Position numbers and translations under genes: made by a program
Source of the DNA: Microplitis mediator
Taxonomy: Eukaryota; Arthropoda; Insecta; Hymenoptera; Braconidae
Assembly: GCF_029852145.1 (NCBI RefSeq)
Contig: NC_079979.1
Location: forward strand, 4,378,501-4,442,500
Direction: 5' to 3'
DNA: 64,000 nucleotides
Shown here: positions 11,602 to 23,749 of the stretch, piece by piece
Position numbering within the stretch: position 1 is the first letter of the stretch
Layout: every line of letters starts with the position of its first letter
The notes under the pieces: model-generated
The model's database searches: none
The model's input: the letters and a program-made list of their open reading frames with translations, nothing else
What the model was told of the DNA's origin: nothing

Positions 11602-12575
11602 TTTTAACTTCTCGCTAAGAAAATCGATGATTTTCGAAAAATTCGGGAAGTTATTGTTTTCACCCCGATTTGCGAAAATCGAAATTTCATTAGATCTCGA
11701 CGTTTTGAAATCCTAGGAAGCTATTCTGACTATTTTCAGAATTATGTCCGAGTGTCTGTATGTATGTATGCGCGTGCGTGTGTGTGTGTGTGTGTGTATG
11801 TAAACTCTTTATAACTTTAACTAATGAACCGATTTGGATGGTTGAGGCGGCAATCGAAAGAGCTTGTTGACCATCAACTTTTCTGAAAATTTCAGATCAT
11901 TTAATCAAGTAGCTTCAAAAATATTGGCGAATTACAAAAAAAAAAAAACAATTTTTAACTTCCCGCTAAGAATATTGTAAATTTCCAAAAATTCGGAAAG
12001 TTATTGTTTTCACCCCGATTTTCGAAAATCGAGTTTTCATCAGATGCCGACGTTTTGAGGTCCTAGGAAGCTATTCTGACTATTTTCAGAATGATGTCCG
12101 AGTGTGTGTATGTGTATGTGTGTGTGTATGTATGTAAACTCTTTGTAACTTTTTAACTAATGAATCGATTTAGATGGTTAAGGCGGCAATCGAAAGAGCT
12201 TGTTGGCCATCAACTTTCCTGAAAATTTTAGATCATTTGATCAAGTAGACTCGAAAATATTGGCGAATTACGAAAAAAAAAAAAATTTTTTTTAGTTTTT
12301 TAGTGATTTCTCAGAATCGACTCGAACGATCGACTTCAAAATCTAATCAGCTCTAGAATCTAATAAAATGCGCCGATTGCCACCTCAAACGTCAAAATCG
12401 GTTGATTAGTTCAAAAGCTATCGGCGTTGAAAAGTCAAAAAAATAACATTTTATGTTGTTTTTTCCGGATAAATCATTATGGAATCATACTCTCACTAAT
12501 ATTTTCGAGCTCCTTGAGCTCGAAAACAGCGAGAAGTTTTGGGGCTGGCCCGCAGGGCCAACTGACGCCCAGATT
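11602..12575 (+). repeat. AACTTCCCGCT-family repeat, with a tandem duplication of its 5' part
   Basis: Starts with a T-run and AACTTCTCGCTAAG, runs through GGGAAGTTATTGTTTTCACC, AGGAAGCTATTCTGACTATT, a TGTA/TG microsatellite and CAATCGAAAGAGCTTGTTG. The whole module then repeats from about 11953. It ends with GAGCTCGAAAACAGCGAGAAG and GGCTGGCCCGCAGGGCCAAC. The same family occurs at 18660-19452, 21980-22093, 33048-33842, 38606-38850, 39232-39935 and 42708-42766. No protein is encoded; the 68-aa frame at its start is compositionally biased. Confidence 0.75.
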
Positions 12576-12579
12576 TTTT

Positions 12580-13190
12580 TTTTTAATGTTTTATTGATTT
12601 CTCAGAAACGACTTATATGATCGACTTCAAAATCTAATCAGCTCTAGAACTTCATAAAACGCATCGATTGCCGCCTTATGCTATAGCCATCTCAATCGGA
12701 TAATTCGTTCGAGAGTTATCACGGGAGAAAGAAATGGTAAAAAACTGTTTTTGCGAATATCTTTGAAACAACTGAATAAACAATTCTAAAATCTGATCAG
12801 TTTCAGAATTTATTAAAAGGCGTCGATTGCCACCTCAACCATCAAAATCGGGTTATTTGTCTATGAAGTATCGTGGAAAAAAGAAGTGGTGAAAAACGGT
12901 TTTTCGCAAATATCTTTAAAATAACTGAACCTAATGATTTCAAAATCTGATCAGCTTTAGACTTTATCAAAACGGGTTGATTGCCAGTTCAAACATAAAA
13001 ATCAGATCATTTGTCAAAGAAATATCGTGGGAGAAACAAATGCTAAAAACGGTTTTTTCCAAATATCTTTGAAACGAGTGAACCAATCGATTTCAAATTT
13101 CAATCAGCTCTATAATTCAACAAAACGCGTCGATTGCAACATTAAACATTAGAATCGGTTGATTAGTTCAAAAGACATCGGCGTCAAAAT
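12580..13190 (+). repeat. Degenerate tandem repeat, units of about 150 bp
   Basis: About four diverged units carry, in order, ACTTCAAAATCTAATCAGCT, a TTGATAAAACGC-like block, GATTGCC(A/G)CCT, TCAAAATCGGTTGATT and ATATCGTGGGAGAAAGAAATG. The same blocks occur once or twice inside AACTTCCCGCT-family repeats, so this is probably an amplified internal part of that family. Confidence 0.6.
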
Positions 13191-13859
13191 GTAAAAAAAA
13201 TAACATTTTATGTTATTTTTTCCGCATAAGTCATAATATAATGTACTAACATTTGTCCAAAATCATACCAACTCTTCGTCTTTATGGTCTTTCGACCCTC
13301 ATATAATTTCATCTAACTCGTTCTTTAGTTTGAATCATATTATCAACAAAAAAATTGTAAAAACACCGTTTTCAATATTTTTCTGGGATGTTTCATGAAT
13401 TAACGCTTTGATATGAGTCAGAACTCATTTAAATCTTTATTTTTATTACTGATGACATTGATTTCTACCTCAATTTATTTATTTTATTGAACATGACCAG
13501 GACTAATTAAAAAACTGCATGTTCATTAATGATTTTCGATTCTTAAATTTCCAAACTTTAACATAAAACGTAACTTGTTAGAGCTTAAAAGGCTCATAAA
13601 AAAACAATTGCACGTAAAAGCATTTTCGAGCTCGAAGAGCTCAAAGAGCTCAAATTTTAGGTTATCAATGTATATTGGATTATTATTCCACAATGTTAAT
13701 TTATTAATTACCCGTGGGTCCATATTTCAACATCACAGTTATATTTTTAACGCTTTTTTTTTTATTAAACGTCTGCTAGCAACCATTACCCAATACAAAT
13801 TTTCAAAAAATTAAAGCACACTTCGCTAAATGAGACAATAATGCATTAATGTGTATTCG
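13191..13859. other. Non-coding stretch with a fragment of the GAGCTC palindromes
   Basis: No gene seen. At about 13,620-13,650 there is an isolated TTTTCGAGCTCGAAGAGCTC piece of the AACTTCCCGCT family. The antisense pair of frames here (65 and 79 aa) are shadows of each other across that palindrome. Confidence 0.4.
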
Positions 13860-14407
13860 ATTGTTCCTTAAAAGGATTTTTTGAATTTATTACGATTACC
13901 TCTCAAACGGTTTCAGTTACGGCAGAAAAATTCCCTTAAAGTTTGAGCTCTTAATCCCAATGGGAAGAGTTGCCGCAAATTTTTTTTTGTGATTTTTCCA
14001 AGAAAAATTTTTTTTTATATTATGTGACTTCGTGTCTTTTTAAAAAATATATAATGTTTTCAATCGATATCTGAGATCGGTATATCTATGCGACTGATCA
14101 TATCATGCCTTATTATAACATTTAATATATTATAAATAAATTAAATTTCTTTTAATATTTGTTGTGTATTATAATGTCAATATAGTTGCTTATTTACAAT
14201 TTTCCAACTCTAATAAATTATTACTAAAATAGAGATGTTTATAAATAAAAATAGTAAACTTAAAAAATCACCAAAAAAATTTTGCGGCACGTGATCCCGT
14301 TGGAAACAAGAGCTCAAACTCTAAGGGAATTTTTTCTGCCGTAATTAAAACCTTTTGAGAGTAGGTTTTCGTAAAAAATTGAAAAAATCTTTTTAAGGAA
14401 CACTCTA
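13860..14407. mobile_element. Fold-back element, GTTCCTTAAAAGGATTTTT ends
   Basis: The arms at about 13,862-13,995 and 14,275-14,407 are inverted copies, sharing GTTCCTTAAAA, TACGGCAGAAAAATTCCCTT and GAGCTC. The centre is AT-rich filler without coding potential. It resembles mariner-derived fold-back repeats; exact ends and target duplication are not clear. Confidence 0.6.
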
Positions 14408-14531
14408 CTGCACATTAATGAGAATAATAAAATTTTTTTGCATACTATTTATATGGAAATACTAATTATTGAGCATCTCATAAAATTGAAATATCACACT
14501 GGTCTTTGGCCAGAATTTTTTTTATACCTTA

Positions 14532-14692
14532 CTTTCTTAAAATGAATCAGTAAAAATTTCTTTAAATCAGTAAATATTCACTGCGAATCAGTCCCAAGTA
14601 TATCACTGATTTAATTAGTAATATACTTGGGACTAATCGTGCAGTGAATATTCACTGATTGGACTACTTTTCACTGATTCATTTTAAAAGAG
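14532..14692. mobile_element. Short fully palindromic element, CTTTCTTAAAATG ends
   Basis: Nearly the whole 161 bp folds on itself: CTTTCTTAAAATGAATCAGT at the left, its complement ending AAAAGAG at the right, with AATCAGT / ACTGATT and CCCAAGTATAT / ATATACTTGGG between. TA lies outside both ends (14530-14531 and 14693-14694). It follows the C...G, 2-bp target duplication, own-palindrome plan of the larger elements. Confidence 0.65.
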
Positions 14693-15031
14693 TACAGAAA
14701 CTTTTCGGATGATGGGAAAAAATTCTTGGACCACTCTATTATATATAATTAGATCTGATTATACATAGAGATACATTGTAAAAAAAAACGAGGTAAGTTC
14801 AAGCGGTGTAGGTGTTACATTTCAACACCGAAAGCTGTGTGAAAATAACGCCGCCGCCAGTGTAAATATTCTTTACCGATGCTAAATAAAATTTTCCGGT
14901 GTTAAAATATTTTACTTTGGGAATATTTTTACTTACTCGATCACTATAGTTAAACAGTGTGCGTGTATGTGCTCGTGTGTGTGTGCACGTGTGTGTTCGT
15001 GTCTATATGTGCATATGTGTTTGCGTGTCTA

Positions 15032-15305
15032 CACAGAAAAACAGTTAACTTGAATCAAGGAAAATATTCTTGATTCAAGAAATTTTTTTTGATAGATTCA
15101 AAAAATAAAAATTTACTTGCACCAAGTAAACAATTATCTTCGAATATTTATCTTGAATCAAAATTTTTTTTCTCATGTCAACATATTTTTATACTTAAAT
15201 CAAAAAATTTTCACTTGTTTCAAGAGTTTAATTACTTAAAATAAGAGATATTTTTTTTGAAGCAAGATACATTATTTTTTTGTATCAATATTGCATTTTT
15301 CTGTT
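15032..15305. mobile_element. CACAGAAAAA element with TTGAATCAAG palindromes
   Basis: Left end CACAGAAAAACAG, right end TTTTTCTGTT, with TA on both sides (15030-15031 and 15306-15307). The interior carries repeated CTTGAATCAAG / TTGATTCAAG palindromes and partial forms. 274 bp, no coding potential. It is of the same style as the element at 31035-31345, which uses TTCTTGAGAA-like motifs. Confidence 0.55.
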
Positions 15306-15459
15306 TAAAGAAAATAAAATTTCTCGGAACAAGTACTATACTTTTCACGCAAGTATTTTAGTATGCTCCGACCAAGAAGCAAAAATGGCTTAAACTAAGA
15401 GAAAAAATTTCTTGGGAGAAAAGATCTTTATGGAGAAGGGAAGACACCGGTGCTAGGCA

Positions 15460-16349
15460 CCCGCATGAAAAAACTTTATACGTGAAAACATATATGATAG
15501 AATATATGAATATTATAATGTGATATATTGTACAATATATAAAATAATATTTATATTTTTGCCGTATTAATATATGATAATATATTGAAAAAAAATATAT
15601 TGCTAGAATATATTATCAATATATTTATCAATATATGACTTTATGTATGTTTTACATATATATTTTAATATATCTTCTTTATATTGATATATTATATTGA
15701 AAGTAGTATATTAATTAATATATCGTATTTTTTATATATGTTTTCCAATATATTGCAAAATCTATGGTTTCCAATATATTGTAAAATATATGGCACTTTT
15801 TTTACTTTTCTTAGGTTATTGCCAGTAAATATAAGGTCAATGAAAAGAAGGAAAAGAAATAATAAATTTGACTTTTTTTTGTGGAATTGTGTAGAAATTG
15901 AAAAAGTATATTAAAAAATAAAATTTTCAATATATTGCGAAAAATATAAGTTTTGATATACTGGAAAAATATAATCCCAATATACCGCGAACCATATATT
16001 TAATCATATAAATTCTTTCATATATAATCAATTATATAGAGACCATATACCACTAATTATATGAGTCAAAATATATGGATATATATATCAAGTTTATTAT
16101 ATTATACTTATAAATTATATATATACTATCCATATATGATAAGAATATATTGAGCATTATATGAGATAATATATATAGAAAAATACAAAACATTATATAC
16201 AAGTAAATATATTATGATAATTATATAATCCAATATATGGAAAAAACATATATTTTTCAATATAGATATTTTTGCCGCTATATATTTATCACATATTCAC
16301 CATATATTTTTTTATATACTTTTAACAATATATAGCTTTTCCATGCGGG
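15460..16349. mobile_element. CCCGCATGAAAAA-type miniature element, copy C
   Basis: CCCGCATGAAAAA and TTTTCCATGCGGG bound 890 bp, with CA duplicated at 15458-15459 and 16350-16351. It sits inside a GC-rich module whose uninterrupted form is present at about 22,495 and 54,584, so the empty site is directly seen: TAGGCA / GCAGCAGC joined. The interior is TATATT / ATATG motifs, closely similar to copy A; the core (about 15,790-15,915) is not a gene. Confidence 0.8.
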
Positions 16350-16436
16350 CAGCAGCAGCGGGAGTAGTTCGGTGCTCGCTAAGAGATCGCGCTCAGCCAC
16401 TTGTATTGTCCCTGGTAAGAAAGATATTCTAGAATT
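16350..16436 (+). repeat. GC-rich ~90-bp module, copy 1 (split by copy C)
   Basis: Reads GCAGCAGCAGCGGGAGTAG, TTCGGTGCTCGC, GATCGCGCTCA, CACTTGTATTGTCCCTG, GTAAGAAA. Nearly identical modules occur at 22491-22590 and 54579-54680, always in the same orientation and embedded in AT-rich elements. CCCTG|GTAAGAAA looks like a splice donor. The first few bases of this copy lie at 15452-15459, on the other side of the inserted element. The function is unknown. Confidence 0.7.
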
Positions 16437-18010
16437 GTTATATTCCAAATTTCATTACGATTTTTGACATTTTGAATGTTTAATATTTCATATTTTTTTA
16501 TTACAATAAAATACAAAACAGTGTAAACGGAAGAAGTATATTTAAAAGTAAACATTACAGTTTGCAATTATTTTAGTCTGCTGTACTATTGTGTTAACTT
16601 CATTTGGTTAGCATGCTTACGCAAACGAACAATGCGAAATGCTTTCGCAAAAAGTAGATTGCAACAAAATGATTACGTTTTCATTTACTATAGAAAATTG
16701 TAAAATTCTCAATCAACTTTAAAAAAAATGATATATTTTTTAGAAAATATGAAAAAATTTATACTTGTGCAGTGATTATAAAAGTTATCAAAATGTTATG
16801 GATATTAATTTTATTTTTTTCAGCAATTGAAATATGTAATGAAATTAAGTTTTGAACTTCCTAATACTTGTTTTATAATCACCTACATTTTTAGTGATCT
16901 TTTTCTAGATAACAATTTTTTGGGAAATTTAATTCTCTACAAAAAAGGTCCTGTTAGTTAAGGTAGCTTTCTTGCAAAACGACTTTTCTTAGGAATGCCA
17001 TAAAATTGAAACATAAGATTAACAAAAAAGGTCTAAGATTCAATGAAAAAAGAAAAAAAAAAAAAAACGAAGTATTTTCAGCGATTGTAAAACGAGATAG
17101 GGTAACTGCACCAATTGTTGACCGGGTACCAGTTAGTTGACCGATGTGTATAAAAGTTAGGTAATTAATATCTTACGAAGGTCTTTTGGTTTTATAAATA
17201 ATTTAAATATAAAATATAGTATTTAATCTTCACAATAAAAAATTGCGCAGAGCATTGCGCCTTGACAACTGCGATTAAATATATATTATGTGTTTATCTA
17301 CAACGAGTTTAACCATAAACCGGTCAAAAATAACTAGGGTACACTTGAAAGGTGAGAGCTTTTTATTATGAATTTAATGACATTAATTGATTAAATATTA
17401 AACATTATTGTGTTATTGCGTTAGTTGAAGATCAGATGTTAACTTTTAGGAATGGCTGAAGTAAAATCATGAATTTTAATACTATTTCAAGACCGGTCAA
17501 TAACTGGATCTGCCAGAGATCGTTTACCCAGTAAAAAATTCATTCGGTCATCTATTGGAACTTCTGATTTTATCAAGATCCAATAAATGACCGCATATTT
17601 ATAATTAAGAGTCTTAACCTCAAAAGTAGATTTGTCAAGTACTTAAAGTACTGTAATCATTCAATGTTGTAGTTAATTTAAATATTATTAATGTAAAAAT
17701 AATATTTGTATTTTGAATAACATTTGAAATTTTTTTTTTTTTTTTTTTGGTTAGTTAATTTAGTTTCTTTCAATATTTCAGTAAGTCACCATATATTTTC
17801 CCACTTAAATTTTATCTATTTTATTTTAGAAATCTGAACTACTTGCATCAGAAAATAATATTAAAATGACTGAATCAACAAGCAAAAAAAAAAAAAAAAA
17901 CTGAATTTTTTGACCAATTTGTTTAAAAAATATGGATTTTTAAAATATAAATATTTTGAAAATACTTGAAGTATGGTGGAGTACAGTAATCACACGGAAA
18001 TTCAAATGTC
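16437..18010. repeat. Old repeat, partly inverted against 24.9-25.3 kb
   Basis: Segments at about 16,921-17,100 (with AAAACGACTTTTCTTAGGAA) and 17,890-18,010 (with GGTGGAGTACAGTAATCACA) occur in inverse orientation at 25,195-25,318 and 24,895-25,040. The middle part (17,110-17,890) is absent there. No coding region is seen in between; the A/T runs at 17,050 and 17,890 are low complexity. Confidence 0.5.
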
Positions 18011-18571
18011 AGTTTGAAATTCAAATATGAATTTTTGTTATTTTGAGAATTTTGAAATGCTATAACTTCTAAACTAATCGACCGATTGAGCTCATTTTTA
18101 AACTCGATCAAGGTAGTCACCCACAACGTACGTATACAAAGTTTCAAGGCGATCGGTTAAAAATTGTGGCTATAATCAAGTGACAGCCTGCATATAATTA
18201 GTTTATATAATATTTTATAAATTTTAAAAACCATTTATCTATTAGAAAAAATTGTTAAATCAATGAGTTGTATAGTGAAAATTGAAGGCAATCGAGCGAG
18301 CTTTTAAGTAGGACAAACAAAAATAAGCGATCTCTTTCCATTTAAAAGTAACATCCAGTTTAATCAGTAAACAAATTTTTTTTGAAAATTTTCAAAAATT
18401 TCAATTATCCTTAACTTCTAAACGTATTTACCAAACTGACTCATCTTCGAACTCATCCAAGGTAATCGTCCATAGAATAAGTATACTGTTTCATTAAGAT
18501 CGGTGTAGAATTGTGGACGGTATTATTGAAGAACGGCGCGTTATATCGTATATATAGTATATATTATATAT
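18011..18571 (+). repeat. Repeat unit shared with 48.26-48.80 kb
   Basis: Collinear with 48,262-48,796 over about 530 bp. Shared blocks include AATGCTATAACTTC, CAAGGTAGTCACCCACAA, GTTTCAAGGCGATCGGTT and GAACGGCGCGTTATAT, ending in a TATA-rich run in both. Several frames are blocked by stops. This looks like part of a larger dispersed element. Confidence 0.7.
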
Positions 18572-20190
18572 ATGGGTCATTCCACCAAATAAAATTATTT
18601 TTACGGGGCGACCCTCGTCGATTTTGTTCAAACTTTGTGGAGTCGTTCTATACATTAAAAAAAAAATCGGTCTGTCAGTTGACCCTGCGGGCCAGCCCCA
18701 AAACTTCCCGCTGTTTTCGAGCTCGTTGAGCTCGAAAACACTATTGTGAATACATTTTCGAGCTCTACGAGCTCGCAAATACTTTTGTATGCCGTTGTTT
18801 TGTAAAAAACCATTTTTTAGCATTTCTTTCTCCCACGATATCTCGCGAACGAATTAACCGATTTTGATGGTTGAGGCGGCAATCGACGCGTTTTGTCAAG
18901 TTCTAAAGCTGATCAAATTTTGGATTCGATTTATCGAGTCGTTTTTGAGATATTTCAGGAAAAATAAAAAAAAATTTTTTTTTTAATTCTTTCGACAACG
19001 GTTTCTCTTGAACGAATGAACCGATTTTGATGGTTGAGGTGACATTCGACGTGGCTTATTAAGCTCTAGAGCCCAGTCCATTTTGGAATGAATCCATCGA
19101 GCACATTAAAAGTTATCCAAAAAAAACATTTTTGAAAAAACTTTATTTTTGGAATATCTCTGAACGAGCCCTACCGATCAAGCTCAATTTTCTCTCGGCT
19201 TCAAGATATTGACAATCCGCGTCGAATGGCACCTTAAAGTTCAAAATCGGTTCATCCGTTCAAAAGATACAGGTATTTACATACGTACATACATACATAC
19301 ATACACTCGGACATCATCGTGAAATTAGTCAGAATAGCTTCCTAGGACCTCAAAACGTCGACATCTGATGGAAATTCGATTTTCGTAAATCGGACCGAAA
19401 CCAATAACTTCCCGAATTTTTGAAAATTTACAATTTTCTTAGCGGGAAGTTAAAAATTCTCTGACAATTTGAGCTTTTTATATGCAGCTGTTTCAAAGTT
19501 ATGACTTTTTGAATTTTTTTAAAATTTTTATTTTCAACTTTTTCATTAATTTTTTTGAAGGAAAAAATTTAAAAAAAAAAATGAGCACATAACAGTTTTT
19601 TGTTGGGAAAATTCTCAGCTTTCCAATAAAAATATCCATTTTTTATTTTATGTTACAGAAGACCATTTAAAATTCGATTAAAGACGAAAAAACGATTTTT
19701 ATGATTGTGTGGCGCTTGATACATCTAATTTGATATTTTTTTCTGAAAACTGAGACTTTTTCCCACAAAATATGTAATTTTCACGATGTGCATATTTTTT
19801 GTTTGAACAAAATTGAATAAAATATAAACTCTATATGATTAGAAAACGTTAATTCTTATTTTTTTGAGGATATTGATACATCTACAAAAAAACAATGAAG
19901 ATAGGTTGCAATAATTTTTTTGTATTTTTTTTCGAAAAGTACATTTAAAAGCAAAAATTTTGGAAAAAAAACGTCCTAATCAGTCGAATTTTGAAAAAGT
20001 TATAGCTATTTATAATAAAAAAAGCCATGTTTTTTAAAAATTTATAACTTTTTTTTAGTTGGTCGAAAAAATTTGAAAAAATTATGAGACAAGTTTTTGG
20101 TGGAGTAGAAAAAGAGAAAAAATTTTCAGCCAAATCTAAAGGGGTCGGGTTCAAAAGTGGTCGATTCGGCGTGGAATGCCCCATATAAAT
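18572..20190. mobile_element. Element with TATGGGTCATTCCACC ends
   Basis: The left end TATATGGGTCATTCCACC pairs with the right end GGCGTGGAATGCCCCATATA as imperfect inverted repeats. Between about 18,660 and 19,452 it contains an AACTTCCCGCT-family repeat, so it is composite. The remaining interior (19,460-20,100) is low-complexity A/T runs. No transposase is seen; short frames here are biased in composition. Confidence 0.5.
18660..19452 (-). repeat. AACTTCCCGCT-family repeat (reverse)
   Basis: Read on the minus strand it starts with AACTTCCCGCTAAGAAAATT (19,452), has CCTAGGAAGCTATTCTGACT, a GTATGTATG microsatellite, the CGATTGCCGCCTCAACCATC block and paired GAGCTC palindromes, and ends at GGGGCTGGCCCGCAGGGTCA. 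The overlapping 72-aa and 109-aa frames on opposite strands are shadows. Confidence 0.75.
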
Positions 20191-21979
20191 TAAATATGTA
20201 GAAAGTATTTAGTAAAAAAATTACTACAGTGATTTAGATAAAGAATAAAATACACGTATGACACTTGAATTTAAAGTATTTGTTTCAAAATTACATGAAA
20301 AAGTCTTATTCTATTAAACAACTCGCCCTTTTTTTTCTTACTTTCAAATTCATTATGATAATAGCTCTTGGACAGACGTCGTTAACTTTATCCCTTCATA
20401 AATTATTGAACGAGATTCTTATTTTGAAACAGCAACAGTCACTGTCATATTGCAGCTGTTATTGATTTTTCCGTTTCATATACAATAAAACTGATTTCGA
20501 ACATTTCTTTAAAATAAATAGGGTTGACTGGGGTTCATAAGTTCAATGAACCCTCGATGCGCAACAGACTTTCAAAATTTTCGATTCAATTTTTTATTTT
20601 TCATGCTTTCATAATTTACTAAAGGATATTAATCATGAAAGGGGAATAGTAGTGTCTTGTCATATTGTTAAAAAAGGTTATCGTTATAATCTCAGTGATT
20701 AGATCTCCCAATAAAGATACGACATTCACCTATTGTCGTTCACGTTTTGGTGTTTATACGTAATTAAAAATACCGAAAAAAATTATGGAGTATCAAATTA
20801 GAGAGAAAATCATAGTTCATTGAGAAAATCGATGTCTCACTTTCCGCCAAGGCAATTAAGAACTAAAAAAAATGAAAAAAAAAAAAAATAAAATAGGAAG
20901 TTATTGATTTAAGTCAAATTTTTGAAATTCAATTTCTTAACAGATGTCGTCGCTTTGTAAGCTCAGGAAGCAGATCTGTCTATTTATAAAGTGATGTCTA
21001 AGTGTGTATCTACAGTTTATGATCTTGGCAATGTGAGAATAGAGCTTGAGGTGTGTAATAATGCATATCTGTAATAAAAAAAGAAACTCTAAAATCAATT
21101 AAATTACTATTCAAAACATAATTAAGTAAAGAAAACTCAAAATTTATAATAGAAAAATAAAAAATTTTAAGAATATGTAGATAAAATCGTTTACAAATCA
21201 TAAGACTAGGCTTAATTTTTGTAGCTTTCATAAAAGAATTTTCGAGATTTCTTTCGAAAAAACAAGAAAATGGAAACCATTTTCAAAATTACGTGTCTTG
21301 CTTCGATTAAAAACAAAGTCATTGGTTCTAAATGATGAAAATTTATTTGCACATTTTTATGCAAGAATGTCTGGATCAAAAATCTAACTTGCTTTGGGCT
21401 TGCTAAATCAAGCCAAAATAAAAACGAAGCTGGCTTGATTTGTTTGTATTTTAAACATTCCGAAATTACTTTTGTAAGTATAATTTAGCATCGTTTAAAA
21501 TTTTTTTTCATTAAACATTTTTGAAAATCAAAAATTTCAGTCGAAAAATGTAAATGACTTTTGTTTTTAAGATGAAAAGTATTAAAATTCTTTTTTTCTT
21601 TATTTGCATCCCATAATTATGAAAAATGTCATTTTTCTTTGAGTTAACTACTTATCAGAAAATTTAATTTAATCAAATTTATTAAATTTCAAGAAGTTTT
21701 TTTTTTACCTTTTTTAGGGAGTACCCCATTTTTCCCGCAAAAAATAAAATCATTTTTTTAATGGCAGCTGAAAATTTTTTCTATACACTTCAAATATCAT
21801 AAATAAAAAAGATTTAACGGGGGAAAAAAATCGACTATGTTGTTTTTAACGATACTGTGAAAATATTATTTGGAATGACAAAAAAAAAATATTGTTAAAA
21901 TTTGAGCCCCTTATATTAAGATTGATATTGAGAGGTGTATCATCGCAAAACTTTTCTATTTTTTTTCGCAATTTAATAT
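20191..21979. other. Non-coding AT-rich region
   Basis: No gene, RNA or clear repeat boundary recognised. Frames at 20,265-20,465 (hydrophobic, ends CSCY) and 21,010-21,231 have no support beyond length. A short imperfect palindrome with GCTTGATTT lies near 21,390-21,440. Confidence 0.35.
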
Positions 21980-22093
21980 TTTTAACTTCCCGCTAAGAAA
22001 ATCGATGATTTTCAAAAATTTCGGGAAGTTATTGTTTTCACCCCGATTTTCGAAAATCGAGTTTTCATCAGATGTCGACGTTTTGAGGTCCTA
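21980..22093 (+). repeat. AACTTCCCGCT-family repeat fragment
   Basis: Matches the first ~110 bp of the family (AACTTCCCGCTAAGAAAATC to ACGTTTTGAGGTCCTA) and is cut at 22,093 by the CACTGAGAAAA element. The uninterrupted family continues GTCCTAGGAAGC, so TA at 22,092-22,093 is the likely target. Confidence 0.75.
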
Positions 22094-22690
22094 CACTGAG
22101 AAAAAATTTCTCTTCGGACAATTCAATTGGTTTTGTTAAATTCTGTTAAACTAAAATTTATTTGGAACAGCTAAATTTTATTACGTCAACATAATCTATT
22201 TTGTCATTTCCAACAAATGATTTAAAAGACTCTATTTGGTTGACATTAATATTTTTCTCTCTAAGATAATAAAATCATTTGGTAAAGTTAAGAAAATATT
22301 TATTTGATTGACAACTAAACTATTTTCTAGTGCCAACAAATCCAAATATTAAAGCAAAATATTAGTATATTAACTCTAATAAATATTACTTAGACACAAT
22401 AAAATATATTCGTTTAGAATAAATATATATATTTGTTCGAGATTGATACATATATATTTGAACCTAATGATTATTGATTTAAAAGTTATAGTGTTAGGCA
22501 GCAGCAGCGGGAGTAGTTCGGTGCTCGCCACTAGATCACGTCCACCACTTGTAGTGTTCCTGGTAAGAAACTTATTTCAGAGTTATTATAAGCATTTATA
22601 TGTCATGGAAATAAATTATTATTCTAAATATGCATTCATTTGATTGTTACATAAATATCCCGTCATTTAAAAATAATATTCAATTATTAC
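22094..22690 (+). mobile_element. CACTGAGAAAAA element, left part
   Basis: The left end CACTGAGAAAAAATTTC and the following ~490 bp match the element at 54182-55165, including repeated CAACTAAATTTTATTACG-like motifs and the GC-rich module at 22491-22590. Similarity stops soon after the module. No matching right end with TA and a resumed AACTTCCCGCT repeat was found nearby, so the element is truncated or rearranged. An isolated CTCTCAGTG at 26,533 is a poor candidate for its right end. Confidence 0.6.
22491..22590 (+). repeat. GC-rich ~90-bp module, copy 2
   Basis: GTTAGGCAGCAGCAGCGGG, GTAGTTCGGTGCTCGCCACT, AGATCACGTCCACCACTTGT, AGTGTTCCTG, GTAAGAAACTTATTTCAG. The flanks match the 54.58-kb copy, and the module is uninterrupted here, giving the empty site for copy C at 15,460. 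A 66-aa frame crosses it (serine-rich GSSSGSSSV) but is not a convincing protein. Confidence 0.75.
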
Positions 22691-22794
22691 TAATAACTCA
22701 TTCTCTAAGGATCACTCATATATTTAGTTAGTGTTTTCTGCAACTTAAGCGCTTAGAAGTAAAACGGTATAAACGTTTAAACAATCGCATAAAT

Positions 22795-23010
22795 CATTAC
22801 AAGTGTTTTAAAGGTTCGCGTATTGGAGGTGGAAGTTAAATCTATAATAAATTTTTAGATCTTTTTACTTTTCCAGCAAAACTATCAGACTTATCAAAAA
22901 ATGTCATAGGATCTTTTTTATAAATAATTTTATTTCCTACAAATTAGTTGAAATAAAGTTCATTCATATTCCGCATTGTTTTCTAGTTATTTTCATTTTA
23001 ATCTTAGGCC
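22795..23010. repeat. Repeat, inverse copy of 55.40-55.62 kb
   Basis: Shared blocks in opposite orientation include TTTTTACTTTTCCAG, AACTATCAGACTTATCAAAA and GCATTGTTTTCTAGTTATTT. The 55.4-kb copy lies inside a TTAGGGTG mariner-like element, so this is probably a relic of the same family. Confidence 0.6.
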
Positions 23011-23749
23011 ATATATTACTAAATGCACTATCATATATGTTAATGTATGATCCGCATCTTTACGATGCGCGCGCACAGGGGTTACACGAAAACTAAATTT
23101 TGAAGTTGCTACATACACAACACGTGTTTTAAAAGTGCAAATAGTATATGTGCTTAATAATTATATTCAGTATACTGAATCACTATAGTGATTTAAATTG
23201 AACATTTTGATGAATATTATTTATTATTTATTTGTAAATATTTGTGAAGAAAATCGTGCTTATATACTTTTTCAAGTGTTCCAATATAATTGAGGTTAAC
23301 TATCTGTATGTATTATTTATTGATATTAATTATTATTATTTAATCTAATTTCTACTAAATATTATTAAATTATTAATTGTAAATATTTATTATTGATTAT
23401 TTAATATTTAAAAAATAAATTAATAAATTTAACACAAAATTTGTGATAAAAATTACAATCGAATATTAAACTGAAATAATAAATATTTAAAATCAGTAAT
23501 CCAATACTATTTTGTATAAAGTATATATATAATATATATTTATTATTCTCTAAATTTAGTATTTTTTATAATTTATTAAATATTAAATTTAGAAAATAAT
23601 AAACATTTTTAAAATAATTAAAGAAATTTAATTAAAAAATATTAAATAATAATGAAAATTAAATATTTAATTAAATTATTAATTTCTAATATCAGTTTCT
23701 CTACAATAAAATTTGCTCATCAACCTAAGATTCTGTTATTGTAGATTTT
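23011..23749. other. AT-rich non-coding stretch
   Basis: Very AT-rich with simple TTATTA / AATATT repetition. No gene seen; it would be intron or upstream sequence of the candidate at 23,750-23,923. Confidence 0.35.
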
